From: Flavobacterium sandaracinum | Lineage (GTDB): Bacteria; Bacteroidota; Bacteroidia; Flavobacteriales; Flavobacteriaceae | Direction of reading: 5' to 3' | Assembly (NCBI RefSeq): GCF_004349135.1 | Contig: NZ_SMFN01000013.1 | Span: forward strand, 1 to 64,000 | Length of the DNA stretch: 64,000 bases | Part shown: positions 17,143-26,391 of the stretch, piece after piece | Layout: each line of letters begins with the position of its first letter | Position numbering within the stretch: the first letter of the stretch is position 1 | Position numbers and translations under genes: made by a program | The notes under the pieces: generated by a model | What the model saw: the letters and a program-made list of their open reading frames with translations, nothing else | Database searches by the model: none | What the model was told of the DNA's origin: nothing

Positions 17143-18405
17143 TTATTTTAAACTAAACAATCTAGGACTAAATGAAACCATTACCCAAGCCCAATTATTG
17201 GTATTGGCGGCATCAGCAACATTTTTTAATCTTTCTAAAGTTCCAGAAGCAAACATTTGAGAGTATCCCGCTGAAGCCACAATATCCTTCTGAATAGTGT
17301 AACTGGCAGTAAAATCAAGTTCTGTCCCTAAATAACTGTCCATTTCATTATTGGAAGCATCCAAAACAGTATTTGGCGCATTAAAAACATGTGGCATCAA
17401 CGTAAATTGCCATTTATTAGACGTATAATTTAACTTTAAATAAGCATCTTGCAATCCCACACTATTTTGATGATTTCCTACATAAAAATAATCCATGAAA
17501 CCATTAAAACCATGGTTGGTTCCAAAAATTGGACTAAACGATTTTATATCAGAACTACTATCATTTTGGTTTTTACCCGAAAGATATTCATATCCTAATC
17601 CCGCTTTGAATGTATTGGTGACCGCATAACCAAGGAACGCTCCTGCATACCAGGCGTTCACCTTTTTGTCGGCGCTTTTTCCAGTTTGTCCGTAAGCTCC
17701 AAAATTAGTATCCCATTTTTTTTCCTTGAAAGAAAGATACGTACCGAAGGTTTGTTTGTAATCTATTTCTAAATTGCCAATGGTTTTTTCAAATTCATAT
17801 CCGGTATTTAACAGTAGTAAACTCAAATTTAATTTGCTAAACTGAGTATGATACCATGCATATTGCAAGTTTTTGTAGTTCGTCGTGTAGGCGATTTTCG
17901 GCTCCAATACATTTTCTGCATTGGCATTCAAAGCAAAACCTAAATCCAATTGATGATTCTTAGGATGAAACGTAATTACTGCAGCATCATGACTTTGTCC
18001 TTGTTGCGCCCAATCAATTTCTCCAAAAATACGCTGATTGTCATACGAAATCACTTGGCGACCTAATCGCGCACTCCATTTGGCATCAAAATCATATTGT
18101 GCCCAAGCTTCAAATAAAGCAATTCCGTTTTTATCAACTTGTGTTGTTGTTACCACATCACCCCAAGTACGAATGTTCTGAAAAGTCAATTTGGCTTTTA
18201 ATTTTTCTTGCTTGTAATTAAAATTTAATCGGGAACGTTGCGATACAAATGAGGTTGCCATTTCGCCATTTGGCATAAGGCTTTTAAAACCGTTTCGGTA
18301 TTCGTAACGCGGTCTGAGTTGCAGATTGGCATCCAACTCTTGGGCATAAGTCCCAATGCTTACCATTCCTAAAAATGACAAACCAATTATTTTAAGTAGT
18401 TTCAT
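17143..18405 (-). CDS. Outer-membrane porin-like protein (alginate-export-type barrel)
   Basis: The 420-residue protein starts with a Sec signal (MKLLKIIGLSFLGMVSIGTYAQ) and contains LRPRYEYRNG, QRSRLNF and LGRQVISYDNQRIFG, features of the alginate-export/OprB-like barrel family common in Flavobacteria. It ends the nirK operon, three bases after the SCO1-like gene. The barrel could admit nitrite or another small anion to the periplasm, but this is inferred only from its neighbours; true alginate transport is unlikely in this context. Confidence 0.78.
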   Translation of the reverse strand: MKLLKIIGLSFLGMVSIGTYAQELDANLQLRPRYEYRNGFKSLMPNGEMATSFVSQRSRLNFNYKQEKLKAKLTFQNIRTWGDVVTTTQVDKNGIALFEAWAQYDFDAKWSARLGRQVISYDNQRIFGEIDWAQQGQSHDAAVITFHPKNHQLDLGFALNANAENVLEPKIAYTTNYKNLQYAWYHTQFSKLNLSLLLLNTGYEFEKTIGNLEIDYKQTFGTYLSFKEKKWDTNFGAYGQTGKSADKKVNAWYAGAFLGYAVTNTFKAGLGYEYLSGKNQNDSSSDIKSFSPIFGTNHGFNGFMDYFYVGNHQNSVGLQDAYLKLNYTSNKWQFTLMPHVFNAPNTVLDASNNEMDSYLGTELDFTASYTIQKDIVASAGYSQMFASGTLERLKNVADAANTNNWAWVMVSFSPRLFSLK

Positions 18406-18407
18406 GT

Positions 18408-19088
18408 TTAATTTATTTTTTGAGCTTCCTCAGTAATCTTTTGAATAGTTTGGTCTGAATTGACACCTAAACCTTCCTGTTGATAGGCTAATTCCCCGTC
18501 AGTATTAAATACACTTATGATGTTGGAATGGGAGAATTCCACTGGCGCTATTTTTTTATAATTTACAGCCAAAACTGCGGCAAATTCTCTTGTATTTTCT
18601 TCTGATGAGCGTAAGAAAACCCATTGTGGACCGTCCATTTTATTTTCAATGGCAAATGCTTTCAAACGTTTGGGCGTATCTACAGCGGGATCGATGCTCA
18701 CTAAAACCAATGTCACATTATCCTTAATTTTATTGGGCAATCTTTGTTCTATATTACGCATATCTGCCACTAATCTTGGACAAGCAGACTTACAAGAAGT
18801 ATAAATCATTACCATAACAAGCACTTTTCCTTTCAAATCTTTCATTTCAAGATTTTCACCTTCTTCATTCGTCCATTTTGAAGGAAGATTATAAATGGAT
18901 AAATCCGAAATAGGTTTGTCTATTGTTTCTGCTTTTGATTTATTAACACAAGATTGAAGTGATAAAAGAATTAAAAGGAATCCTAAAAAGAGTATTTTAC
19001 AGTTGTTTTTTTTAGTTTTTATATTTGAAAAATTCGCTTGTTCTGATAAGCTGGAATTGTGAGTATTTGATTTCATTTCTGTTGTCAT
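18408..19088 (-). CDS. SCO1/SenC-family copper protein
   Basis: The 226-residue protein has a hydrophobic segment with lipobox-like SLQSC (about residues 43-47) and a thioredoxin-like domain with the copper-binding motif CKSAC (about 98-102) and a conserved His in EFSHSNII. SCO proteins deliver copper or keep cysteines reduced at copper sites. Placement in the nirK operon suggests a role in loading NirK copper centres. The N-terminal 30 residues are poorly conserved, so a later start is possible. Confidence 0.88.
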   Translation of the reverse strand: MTTEMKSNTHNSSLSEQANFSNIKTKKNNCKILFLGFLLILLSLQSCVNKSKAETIDKPISDLSIYNLPSKWTNEEGENLEMKDLKGKVLVMVMIYTSCKSACPRLVADMRNIEQRLPNKIKDNVTLVLVSIDPAVDTPKRLKAFAIENKMDGPQWVFLRSSEENTREFAAVLAVNYKKIAPVEFSHSNIISVFNTDGELAYQQEGLGVNSDQTIQKITEEAQKIN

Positions 19089-19106
19089 TTGAGTTGATTT
19101 TGAGCG

Positions 19107-19871
19107 CTACTTTTTATCTTTCGCACATCGAAAACCAAGGTTTTTAGTAGTAAATCGTGCCTTAAGACTTCCTCTGAAAGCATAACGCATAAAAGCGGCA
19201 TAATTCATTAAATCTGTTGCATTGACAGAACCGCTTCCGCAAAATAGATTCCGGTCTGTATCCTTATCTTTTCTGGATTCCCCGGAAAGAAAAACACTAT
19301 TGAAATCGGCTGTCCATTCCCAAACTAATCCATGCATATCATAAACACCCCAATAATTTTTGAAGGTGCGGCCTACCGGATTCGCATAGGTTTTTGGTTT
19401 TTCATACCAAGACAAGATGTAATTATTAAAACTTTCTTTAGTACGTGCATCAATTCGTTTTTCATCTGCCATAGCGACATATTCCCATTCATCCATAGTG
19501 GGTAATCGTTTTCCTTGGCACTCACAATATTTTTTGGCTGTAAACCAAGAAATATTCGTTACCGGAGCAGTACTTAAATTGGCAGCACCATAATTAAAAT
19601 CACTTTCCCATTGCGATAAGTAACTTTTATCAGCAAAAATACCTTTCATTCTAGAGCGACTGTTTTCTGGATATTTCTTTAAAAATTCCAAAAACTGGGC
19701 ATTGGACACCGGATAAATATCAAGGCTGAAAGCTTCAACTTGTACTGGTTTTTTACTTGTAGCTCCATAAAGGGGAACAAAAGTCCCCCTTTCAATAGAA
19801 GCCATTTTAACAACTTGAGACCATAACGATGATGTAATAAGAAACAAAAATATGGGCAAAAATCTTTTCAT
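19107..19871 (-). CDS. nirV: NirV-like formylglycine-generating-enzyme family protein
   Basis: The protein (254 residues from the ATG at 19871; an in-frame ATG at 19880 also exists) has a Sec signal ending in SSLWSQ and the FGE/sulfatase-modifying fold: YPVSNAQFLEFLKK, GKRLPTMDEWEY, HGLVWEWTADF and a C-terminal GFRCAKD. Members of this family placed beside nirK are called NirV; their biochemical role is unsettled. It lies between the cytochrome c and SCO1-like genes of the nir operon. Confidence 0.85.
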   Translation of the reverse strand: MKRFLPIFLFLITSSLWSQVVKMASIERGTFVPLYGATSKKPVQVEAFSLDIYPVSNAQFLEFLKKYPENSRSRMKGIFADKSYLSQWESDFNYGAANLSTAPVTNISWFTAKKYCECQGKRLPTMDEWEYVAMADEKRIDARTKESFNNYILSWYEKPKTYANPVGRTFKNYWGVYDMHGLVWEWTADFNSVFLSGESRKDKDTDRNLFCGSGSVNATDLMNYAAFMRYAFRGSLKARFTTKNLGFRCAKDKK

Positions 19872-19906
19872 ATTATACATGGCTATTTTCTTTTAGGTTG
19901 TACGAA

Positions 19907-20284
19907 TTATTTTCTTTGGGCTTTTACCATTGCCGGTGTAACCTTGGTTTTATTATTTCCCCAACTAGCGTAAGCATACGTCATTGCATCCGCTATCTGT
20001 TGATCACTTAATGCTTGTGCGGGCATAGCGCCACTGTATTTCTTACCATTTACGGTAATCGGTCCAGTTAATCCTTTTACGACTCCTTTTATAGCGCGAT
20101 TCACATCTTTATTTAAGTAATCTGATTTGGCTAAAGGAGGGAAAGCACCCGGAATTCCTTGCCCGGCAGCTTGGTGACAAGCGATACATGTTTTTGCATA
20201 AATTGCTTTTCCTTTTTCTGCGCTTTGACTGTATCCTTGTAAAGCCAATCCCATCATTCCGATACATAAAATATACTTTTTCAT
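19907..20284 (-). CDS. Periplasmic c-type cytochrome
   Basis: The 125-residue protein has a Sec signal (MKKYILCIGMMGLALQGYSQ) and a single heme motif CIACHQ with distal Met region YSGAMPAQ. It is closely similar to the C-terminal cytochrome domain of the adjacent NirK (shared [15 protein letters not shown] and VTPAMVK), so one probably arose by duplication from the other. It likely carries electrons to NirK. Confidence 0.92.
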   Translation of the reverse strand: MKKYILCIGMMGLALQGYSQSAEKGKAIYAKTCIACHQAAGQGIPGAFPPLAKSDYLNKDVNRAIKGVVKGLTGPITVNGKKYSGAMPAQALSDQQIADAMTYAYASWGNNKTKVTPAMVKAQRK

Positions 20285-20336
20285 TTTATTATAATTAATG
20301 TTAAATACTTATTTTAATTTGAATTAATTCCCATTT

Positions 20337-21827
20337 TTATTCATGAATATCTTTTACTTTTGGAACCACTTTTCCTCTCAACGTTTTTACCATTGCTGGA
20401 GTTACAACCGTTTTATTATTTCCCCAACTATCATAGACATAAGTCAACACACTTGCAACTTCATCGTCAGTCAAATTTTGACTGGTCATGATGTTATTGA
20501 ATTTTTTACCATTTACTTTAACTTCTCCACTTAATCCGTGTAAAACCGCATTTATTGCTCTTTCAGGATTAGCGTTTAAGAAATCTGATTTGGCTAATGG
20601 AGGGAATGCGTTAGGAATTCCTTGCCCTTCTGATTGGTGACAAGCTAGACAGGTTCTGCCGTATAGTTCTTTTCCTGCTTTTACGTGTTCAGCTACCGTT
20701 TTCACTGCAACCCTTTTAGTTGCACCTTTCACCTTAGGCATATTTTGAATAGTACCACCTTCCGGTAAATAAATTCCTTCTTGGGTAGTTCCGGAATAGA
20801 CGTTTTTATTATCCTCACCTTCTACTTTTAGCATTCCTAAGGCTCCTTTGTTGAAAGCTCTAAAAATGGAGTGATCCACCAGAATAAATGTACCGGGAAC
20901 TTCTACTTTAAATTCTACTATTGCAGCGCCACCAGCCGGTATCAAAGTTGTTTGGACATTTGTGTTAATCAGATCACCACCTTCAATATGAACTTTATCG
21001 AATATTTCACCAATTGCGTGGAAAGAAGACACTAAGTTTGGTCCACCGTTACCCATATAAATACGTACTGTTTCTCCTTTTTTGGCTGTTAACGATTTAT
21101 CTCCTGTTAACGCTCCTACTTTACCATTAAACACTACGTAATCAGGTTGCTCTTTGATGGCTTTATTCATATCAAATGGCTGAGACCCTTGTTCTCCATA
21201 ATTCCCTTTTGTATAAAAATCCCCTTGCATGATGTAGTATTCTTTATCAACTGGAGGCAAACCACCTTCAGGTTCCACTAAAATCAAACCATACATACCG
21301 TTTGCAATGTGCATCCCAACAGGAGCTGTAGCACAATGATATACATACAAGCCTGGATTCAATGTTTTGAAATTGAATACTTTTTCATGTCCCGGTGCCA
21401 CTAATGAAGAAGTTGCTCCTCCACCAGGTCCTGTTACCGCATGTAAATCTATATTGTGCGGCATTTTATTATCCGGGTGATTTTTCAAATGAAATTCTAC
21501 CTCATCACCAACTCTTGTTCTTATAAAACTTCCAGGAACTGATCCTCCGAAGGTCCAATAGGTATATTTAACACCATCTACCATTTCGCCCTCTTGCTCT
21601 TTTATTTCCATGTTCACCACTAATTTTGTGGCTGCACGATCGCCCACTGGTTTTGGAACAAAAGGAGGTGCAGTAAGCTGTGCTGTTTTTTGACCTTCTA
21701 CCTTAATACTCTCATAATATTTTGCGTCTTTTTCCTCATTTTTAGAACAAGAGAACAGACCAAGGGCTACAAAAAAAGCAATGGCCACTACCCTGCTCTG
21801 TTTGTTGAAATTTAATGTAATTTCCAT
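20337..21827 (-). CDS. nirK: Copper nitrite reductase fused to cytochrome c
   Basis: The 496-residue protein has a lipoprotein signal (GLFSC at about residues 23-27), two cupredoxin domains with type 1 and type 2 copper ligands ([46 protein letters not shown]), and a C-terminal cytochrome c domain with CLACHQ (about 401-406). NirK reduces nitrite to NO in the periplasm; the fused heme domain can deliver the electron. It leads the operon that continues with a cytochrome c, nirV-like, SCO1-like and porin genes. Upstream are an Fnr-like box and the AAAGGACA-type palindrome. Confidence 0.96.
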   Translation of the reverse strand: MEITLNFNKQSRVVAIAFFVALGLFSCSKNEEKDAKYYESIKVEGQKTAQLTAPPFVPKPVGDRAATKLVVNMEIKEQEGEMVDGVKYTYWTFGGSVPGSFIRTRVGDEVEFHLKNHPDNKMPHNIDLHAVTGPGGGATSSLVAPGHEKVFNFKTLNPGLYVYHCATAPVGMHIANGMYGLILVEPEGGLPPVDKEYYIMQGDFYTKGNYGEQGSQPFDMNKAIKEQPDYVVFNGKVGALTGDKSLTAKKGETVRIYMGNGGPNLVSSFHAIGEIFDKVHIEGGDLINTNVQTTLIPAGGAAIVEFKVEVPGTFILVDHSIFRAFNKGALGMLKVEGEDNKNVYSGTTQEGIYLPEGGTIQNMPKVKGATKRVAVKTVAEHVKAGKELYGRTCLACHQSEGQGIPNAFPPLAKSDFLNANPERAINAVLHGLSGEVKVNGKKFNNIMTSQNLTDDEVASVLTYVYDSWGNNKTVVTPAMVKTLRGKVVPKVKDIHE

Positions 21828-21871
21828 AATAATTTAAGTGTTAAATTAATCGTGATTTATAGTGTAAAAAT

Positions 21872-21891
21872 AAAAGATACTTATGTCCTTT
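21872..21891. promoter_or_regulatory. AAAGGACA-type palindrome upstream of nirK
   Basis: AAAAGATACTTATGTCCTTT, reverse AAAGGACATAAGTATCTTTT, lies 45-64 bases upstream of the nirK ATG. The same motif occurs 45-64 bases upstream of norC. Confidence 0.6.
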
Positions 21892-21895
21892 ATTA

Positions 21896-21907
21896 TGACA
21901 TTCGTCA
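21896..21907. promoter_or_regulatory. Fnr-like box upstream of nirK
   Basis: TGACATTCGTCA matches TGAY-N4-RTCA and lies 69-80 bases upstream of the nirK start, next to the AAAGGACA-type palindrome. Confidence 0.6.
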
Positions 21908-21936
21908 TGTTTTTAACTTTTATTTAAGACTTGTTT

Positions 21937-22173
21937 CTACAAAATTATACCTAAAACAATCAGTGCTAAAACCGCAATCACACTCACTTTCCAAAAAGAA
22001 TTTGCTTTTTTAAGTTCCATGAATTCGAAAGAAACTAAGAGAAATTTCAATACGGATAATCCCATAATTAAAACAATTGCAAGTCCGGAAACGGACATTG
22101 TATTAGAAATAAAAGCCGTTGAAGCCGTCAATACAATTAATAAACCATAAGTAATAAAAAGTGTCTTTTTCAT
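21937..22173 (-). CDS. norF: NorF-like small membrane protein (cytochrome oxidase subunit IV type)
   Basis: The 78-residue protein has three hydrophobic segments and the layout of prokaryotic cytochrome oxidase subunit IV/NorF (SVLKFLLVSFEFMELKKANSFWK). It follows the NorE-like gene by three bases. NorE and NorF support full activity of nitric oxide reductase in other denitrifiers. It is the last gene before the nirK promoter. Confidence 0.8.
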   Translation of the reverse strand: MKKTLFITYGLLIVLTASTAFISNTMSVSGLAIVLIMGLSVLKFLLVSFEFMELKKANSFWKVSVIAVLALIVLGIIL

Positions 22174-22176
22174 TTT

Positions 22177-22758
22177 CTAAAAAATTAAGTATAATACGGG
22201 AAACAGCAATAACCAAATCAAATCACACATGTGCCAGAAAGAAGCACAAGCTTCAACATCATCAATACCGGTATCTGAATTTTTTTTCATCATTCCATGG
22301 TTGGTCCAAATTAAAATCACCAAACCCATAATAACATGAATCAAATGAAATATAGTTAACATCCAATAAAAAGTAAAAAACATATTGGTATCCAATGTAA
22401 TCCCCGAATCTATTTTATGATAGTATTCAACTCCTTTTAATAGTAAAAATAGTGTTCCGCCAATCATAGTCAATTTAAAATATTGAGAAGATTTAAAACG
22501 GTTATTGCTCTTAAATTCCAAAACTGCATTGGCCATAAAAAAACCACTGGTCAATAAAAAAATAGTGTTTATTGCTCCAAAAGTGCTGTTGAGTTGCATC
22601 CGTGACTGATGAAACAATTCAGGTTGCTCTTTTCCATAATATACAAAAGCAACAAGTGCCATCCCGAAAGTAAGAAGTTCCAGAAAAATAATAATCCACA
22701 TCAAAATACCTCCTGGAGGATAGTAGATGTTTTTGTAATCGATTTTGTGTGTGTTCAT
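22177..22758 (-). CDS. norE: NorE-like protein (cytochrome oxidase subunit III family)
   Basis: The 193-residue protein has about five transmembrane segments and subunit III motifs (MWIIIFLELLTFGMALVAF at the start, FWMLTIFHLIHVIMG and FWHMCDLIWLLLFPVLYL at the end). Without accompanying oxidase subunits I and II, and next to nor genes, NorE is the best fit. Coupled to the small norF-like gene. Confidence 0.85.
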   Translation of the reverse strand: MNTHKIDYKNIYYPPGGILMWIIIFLELLTFGMALVAFVYYGKEQPELFHQSRMQLNSTFGAINTIFLLTSGFFMANAVLEFKSNNRFKSSQYFKLTMIGGTLFLLLKGVEYYHKIDSGITLDTNMFFTFYWMLTIFHLIHVIMGLVILIWTNHGMMKKNSDTGIDDVEACASFWHMCDLIWLLLFPVLYLIF

Positions 22759-22781
22759 TTTATAGAATTGTATTTATAGTG

Positions 22782-23507
22782 TTATTTGAGTACTTCATTG
22801 TTTTCTAAAAAAGCTACTTTTCCATTAGTAATATCATAATAAGCGCCAATGATTTTTATTTCTTTATTTTTTAATTGATGTTCTAGTGTCGCACTTTTTT
22901 GTATAATTTTTTCAATGGTCAACACAACATTTTTTCTTGAAGTATCATCAATGGTGTAGTCCGATAATGGATACGTTTTGTGTGGATTTATGGATGGTTT
23001 GATTTGTGAGGTGAGCTGGGTCAAATGTTCTAAACCAATATTATCAATTGCGCCTTGAACTGCACCGCAATAATTGTGTCCTAAAACCACGATAAGCTTG
23101 GTGTGTTTAATTGTAGTGGCAAATTCCATACTGCCTAAAATGTTATCGTCTTCAATATTACCGGCAACTCTTGCTACAAAAAGATTCCCTATACCTTGGT
23201 CAAAAATAATTTCAGGAGGAACCCGTGAATCAATACACGTTAAAACCAATGTATGCGGATGTTGTTCCTTTTTTGTAAGATCAATTTCATGCGCATAATT
23301 GAGATGAACGGACTTATTTTCTAAAAAACGCAAGTTGCCATTTTTTAAATCCGCAATCGCTTCATCAGGAGTTTTTATTTCAAGATGATGTTCTTCTGCT
23401 TTTTCATTTTTAAAAAATATGAAACTGAAAATAATCAGTGCAAAAAATGGACATAATACAAATAAAAACTGTGTTCTTCGGTTATTGCGTTCGTATTTTG
23501 GACACAT
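22782..23507 (-). CDS. Membrane-anchored beta-carbonic anhydrase
   Basis: The protein (241 residues from the ATG at 23507, MCPKYERNNRR; an upstream ATG at 23561 adds a basic stretch) has one N-terminal hydrophobic anchor and a beta-class carbonic anhydrase domain with zinc ligands in CIDSRVPPE and GHNYCGAVQG. The charge pattern predicts the enzyme domain outside the cytoplasm. It interconverts CO2 and bicarbonate. Its position inside the nor operon is unusual and the link to denitrification is not known; local pH or CO2 handling is one inference. Confidence 0.87.
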   Translation of the reverse strand: MCPKYERNNRRTQFLFVLCPFFALIIFSFIFFKNEKAEEHHLEIKTPDEAIADLKNGNLRFLENKSVHLNYAHEIDLTKKEQHPHTLVLTCIDSRVPPEIIFDQGIGNLFVARVAGNIEDDNILGSMEFATTIKHTKLIVVLGHNYCGAVQGAIDNIGLEHLTQLTSQIKPSINPHKTYPLSDYTIDDTSRKNVVLTIEKIIQKSATLEHQLKNKEIKIIGAYYDITNGKVAFLENNEVLK

Positions 23508-23630
23508 ATACTTGAAATTTATTTTATTAACCCAGCGTTTTAAAAATAACCTCCCCTTCACAATTTATGAGTTGGAATCTATTGGAATGCAAAGAAGAGG
23601 TTAAAAATAATGGCTATTTTCACAGTAAAA

Positions 23631-24596
23631 TTACTCCCAGTCCAACAATCTTTTTTCACCTTCTATTTTCTTGATATCGGTAATATCCTGCGACATTTCA
23701 ATGACACCTTTGTAGTTCTTATCAGCATCTCTGACTGCAAAATAGCGGATGTAAATCAGACGTTCTTTATAATTAATCCAGAAAGAAGATTCATTTTGTG
23801 TTCCTTTTCTAAATTCATCCAGGATTTTAAGCACAGTCCCAACACTTTTTGGTGGATGACAAAACTTGACTTCACGACCAATAATTCCGGCACTTCTGGG
23901 AAATACGCGTTCTTCTCCACGATTATAGAAAATCACTTTGTCGTTTTCATCCACATAAGTCAAATCTAACGGCAGGGTTTTAAAAAGTAAATTTACTTGC
24001 TCCACCGTCATATAACCCTCATCATAATGAGCGGTATTTTCGAGCGAAAAAGAGATTTCTCTTTTCGTAAAATCTTCACTTGGGTGAATGTATTCTTGTT
24101 TTGGATAAGGAGCAGGAGCTTGTGACAGCATCCAGCCTATTTCTTCCTCGCCTTTACGCATTTCAATCCAGTCGGCTTCAGTAAGTAGTTCTAAGGCATT
24201 TGGAAATAAAACCGCTTCTTCCATCTGCATCAATCGGTCGATTCCATTGACCAGAAAAGGAGTATTGATACTAATTTTCTCTGGATTATTCATTTTAAGA
24301 TAATATTGAATCAAACGGAATTGCTCTCTTAAATTATCATGAAAGGACCACATTCCTTGAGAAGGACCGTTCCATCCTTTTTTTTCTAAAAATGGAAAAA
24401 GCTGATTTTCTTTACGGGCAAATCGTTTCTCGATGGTTTGAAGCTGATTGAATATATTCGTATATTTCTGTAAATCATTCTCAGGATTTACAGCTGATAA
24501 TTCTTCTAAAAGTGCATGAATAATGTCGTTTTCCTGAAAGTAAATCTGAACCGGATGTCCTTCGGGAAGTGTTGTGGTATTGGAAATATCGTTCAT
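23631..24596 (-). CDS. Hemerythrin-like/PAS protein (DUF438 type)
   Basis: The 321-residue protein has an N-terminal hemerythrin-like helical domain (EKRFARKENQLFPFLEKKGW; FHDNLREQF; MEEAVLFPNALELL) and a C-terminal PAS domain (about residues 205-315) with EVKFCHPPKSV. DUF438/PAS proteins of this type may bind iron or heme and sense oxygen or NO. It lies eight bases after norD in the nor operon, so NO sensing or iron repair is a reasonable inference. Confidence 0.85.
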   Translation of the reverse strand: MNDISNTTTLPEGHPVQIYFQENDIIHALLEELSAVNPENDLQKYTNIFNQLQTIEKRFARKENQLFPFLEKKGWNGPSQGMWSFHDNLREQFRLIQYYLKMNNPEKISINTPFLVNGIDRLMQMEEAVLFPNALELLTEADWIEMRKGEEEIGWMLSQAPAPYPKQEYIHPSEDFTKREISFSLENTAHYDEGYMTVEQVNLLFKTLPLDLTYVDENDKVIFYNRGEERVFPRSAGIIGREVKFCHPPKSVGTVLKILDEFRKGTQNESSFWINYKERLIYIRYFAVRDADKNYKGVIEMSQDITDIKKIEGEKRLLDWE

Positions 24597-24604
24597 TATA
24601 GTAT

Positions 24605-26380
24605 TTATTTTTGATGTTTAATTTTTTCGTACAGTTGCACCAAGGAACGCAATAGTTCGACTGGTGTTGTTAGAATTTGATAGTGATTTTGCCCGAACAT
24701 TTGCGGCAGATAATATTTTGCCTGGGCTTCAATAGCCAAAGCATAGGAATTAATATTCCTGTTATTGAGTTCTCGAAGTGCTTGTTTCACATCATTGACG
24801 CCATACTTTCCTTCATATTTATCGTAATCATTGGGTTTTCCATCAGAAATCAGGATAACCCATTTATTTTTAGTGTTTCTTTTATCGAGTCTTGCGCCGG
24901 CATGTCTCAAGGCGGCTCCAATTCTGGTATAGCCATTGGGTTCTATCGCTCCAATTTTATGTTTGGCGATGTTCCAGTTTTCATCAAAATCCTTTACCGT
25001 TAAATAGGTCGAAAAATTTCGTGTTTTGGAGTAAAAACTATCGATGGAAAAATCAATATTGAACTCGTTTAAGATTTCTCCAAAAAGAATAGAAACCTCT
25101 TTCTCCACATCAATAACACGATTTCCTGCAGCATATCCATCACTGGAAAGGCTAATATCCAAGAGGATTAAAATCGACAAATCCTTATCTTTTTTTCGAT
25201 TTGAAATGTATATATTTTCAGATGGCGTTCGTTTCGAATGAACGTCAATATACAAATCCGTAATGGCGTCAATATCAAATTCGTCACCTTGTGTCTGGCG
25301 TTTTTGCTGTTGCATTCTGTTATTGACATTGGTCAGCATTTTTCGCAAACCCAATAAGGTCGAAGCATTTTTTGCAATGGTCTTTTTATAGTAATTAGGG
25401 TCGGTTTTCTGTTGTGATTTCGGATATACTTTACAAAAATTCTCCTTGTAAATACGCTTGCTAAAATCCCATTCGTTATAGGTAAGATGGAATCCTTTGG
25501 CATCAATTTCGGCACTTTCGGAGATGGAAGTATTCTCAATAAAATCCGATTGATAAACGGAATGTGCCGTATCATCTACCCGAACAGTGTATTTCATATT
25601 CAACTCTTCCAATGCCTCCTGATGCTCTTCTAATTCGTCTGAACCATCAAAGTCACGCCAGGTTCCATTGAATTCTTCGGCCGTTTCCACTTTTTCAAAA
25701 TTGTGAAGCAAGACATAATCTTCCTGTTGTTTTTTATCGACCTCAACAGTAATCACTTCTTCTACCGCTTTTGATTTCAAAGTTGTTAAAGCCTGATTTT
25801 CATTCGCTTTTTTGGTTTTATCAGAGAAATTTTCGAGAATAGTATTACTGTTTTTTTCTATTTCATTTTGCATCCATTTGCCATACAGCCAAGAAAAATC
25901 AGGAGCATTTTTTCCGTTTTCCTTTTGAATGAAATACAGTTTTGTTTCTGTATGAAATTTTTTATCGATAGAAAATTCTTCAAACAAAATGGTCAAAATT
26001 TCTTCCGATGTTTCAAATGCTTTTTGTTGTGAAAGTGCTAAAGGCTGGTCTTTTTCTTCTAAAGTCCAATTCAAATTCAACCGCTGTTGTACGCTCAGAT
26101 ACAAAATTCTAAAAAGATAAAAAGTAAGGTTATCTTTTTTTGTTGGCAATTTGGAAAAAGAAATGGGAAGGAAAAAATTATTGTTTTTATATCCTCCCTC
26201 TCTTTCGGCAGGGAAAATTTCGATTGGTTTACCCGTCAAAGCACGAGCCAAAATAGTCAATCGCGGTTTTATGTCATTAAGCGTTACAGTTCTTGCAGTA
26301 ATTTCGGGATGTATCTTTTTACTTTTTTTTAAGTGTCTGAATAACTTCCCAACTATATATTCGTCTATTTCGAAACCCAT
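24605..26380 (-). CDS. norD: NorD-like von Willebrand factor A protein
   Basis: The 591-residue protein ends in a vWA domain (about residues 390-590) with metal site DISLS and TRIGAALRHAGARL and VILISDGKPNDYDKYEG. The long N-terminal part fits NorD, the partner of the NorQ ATPase needed to activate nitric oxide reductase, probably by metal insertion. It follows norQ by 11 bases. Confidence 0.9.
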   Translation of the reverse strand: MGFEIDEYIVGKLFRHLKKSKKIHPEITARTVTLNDIKPRLTILARALTGKPIEIFPAEREGGYKNNNFFLPISFSKLPTKKDNLTFYLFRILYLSVQQRLNLNWTLEEKDQPLALSQQKAFETSEEILTILFEEFSIDKKFHTETKLYFIQKENGKNAPDFSWLYGKWMQNEIEKNSNTILENFSDKTKKANENQALTTLKSKAVEEVITVEVDKKQQEDYVLLHNFEKVETAEEFNGTWRDFDGSDELEEHQEALEELNMKYTVRVDDTAHSVYQSDFIENTSISESAEIDAKGFHLTYNEWDFSKRIYKENFCKVYPKSQQKTDPNYYKKTIAKNASTLLGLRKMLTNVNNRMQQQKRQTQGDEFDIDAITDLYIDVHSKRTPSENIYISNRKKDKDLSILILLDISLSSDGYAAGNRVIDVEKEVSILFGEILNEFNIDFSIDSFYSKTRNFSTYLTVKDFDENWNIAKHKIGAIEPNGYTRIGAALRHAGARLDKRNTKNKWVILISDGKPNDYDKYEGKYGVNDVKQALRELNNRNINSYALAIEAQAKYYLPQMFGQNHYQILTTPVELLRSLVQLYEKIKHQK

Positions 26381-26391
26381 TTTTTTCTGAT

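Noticed and set aside
22177..22758. Cytochrome c oxidase subunit III of an aerobic terminal oxidase
   Set aside because: No oxidase subunit I or II is nearby and the gene is coupled to a NorF-like gene within the nor region, so NorE fits better.
26087..26390. Plus-strand frames opposite norD
   Set aside because: Antisense to a well-supported NorD N-terminus, with no motif.
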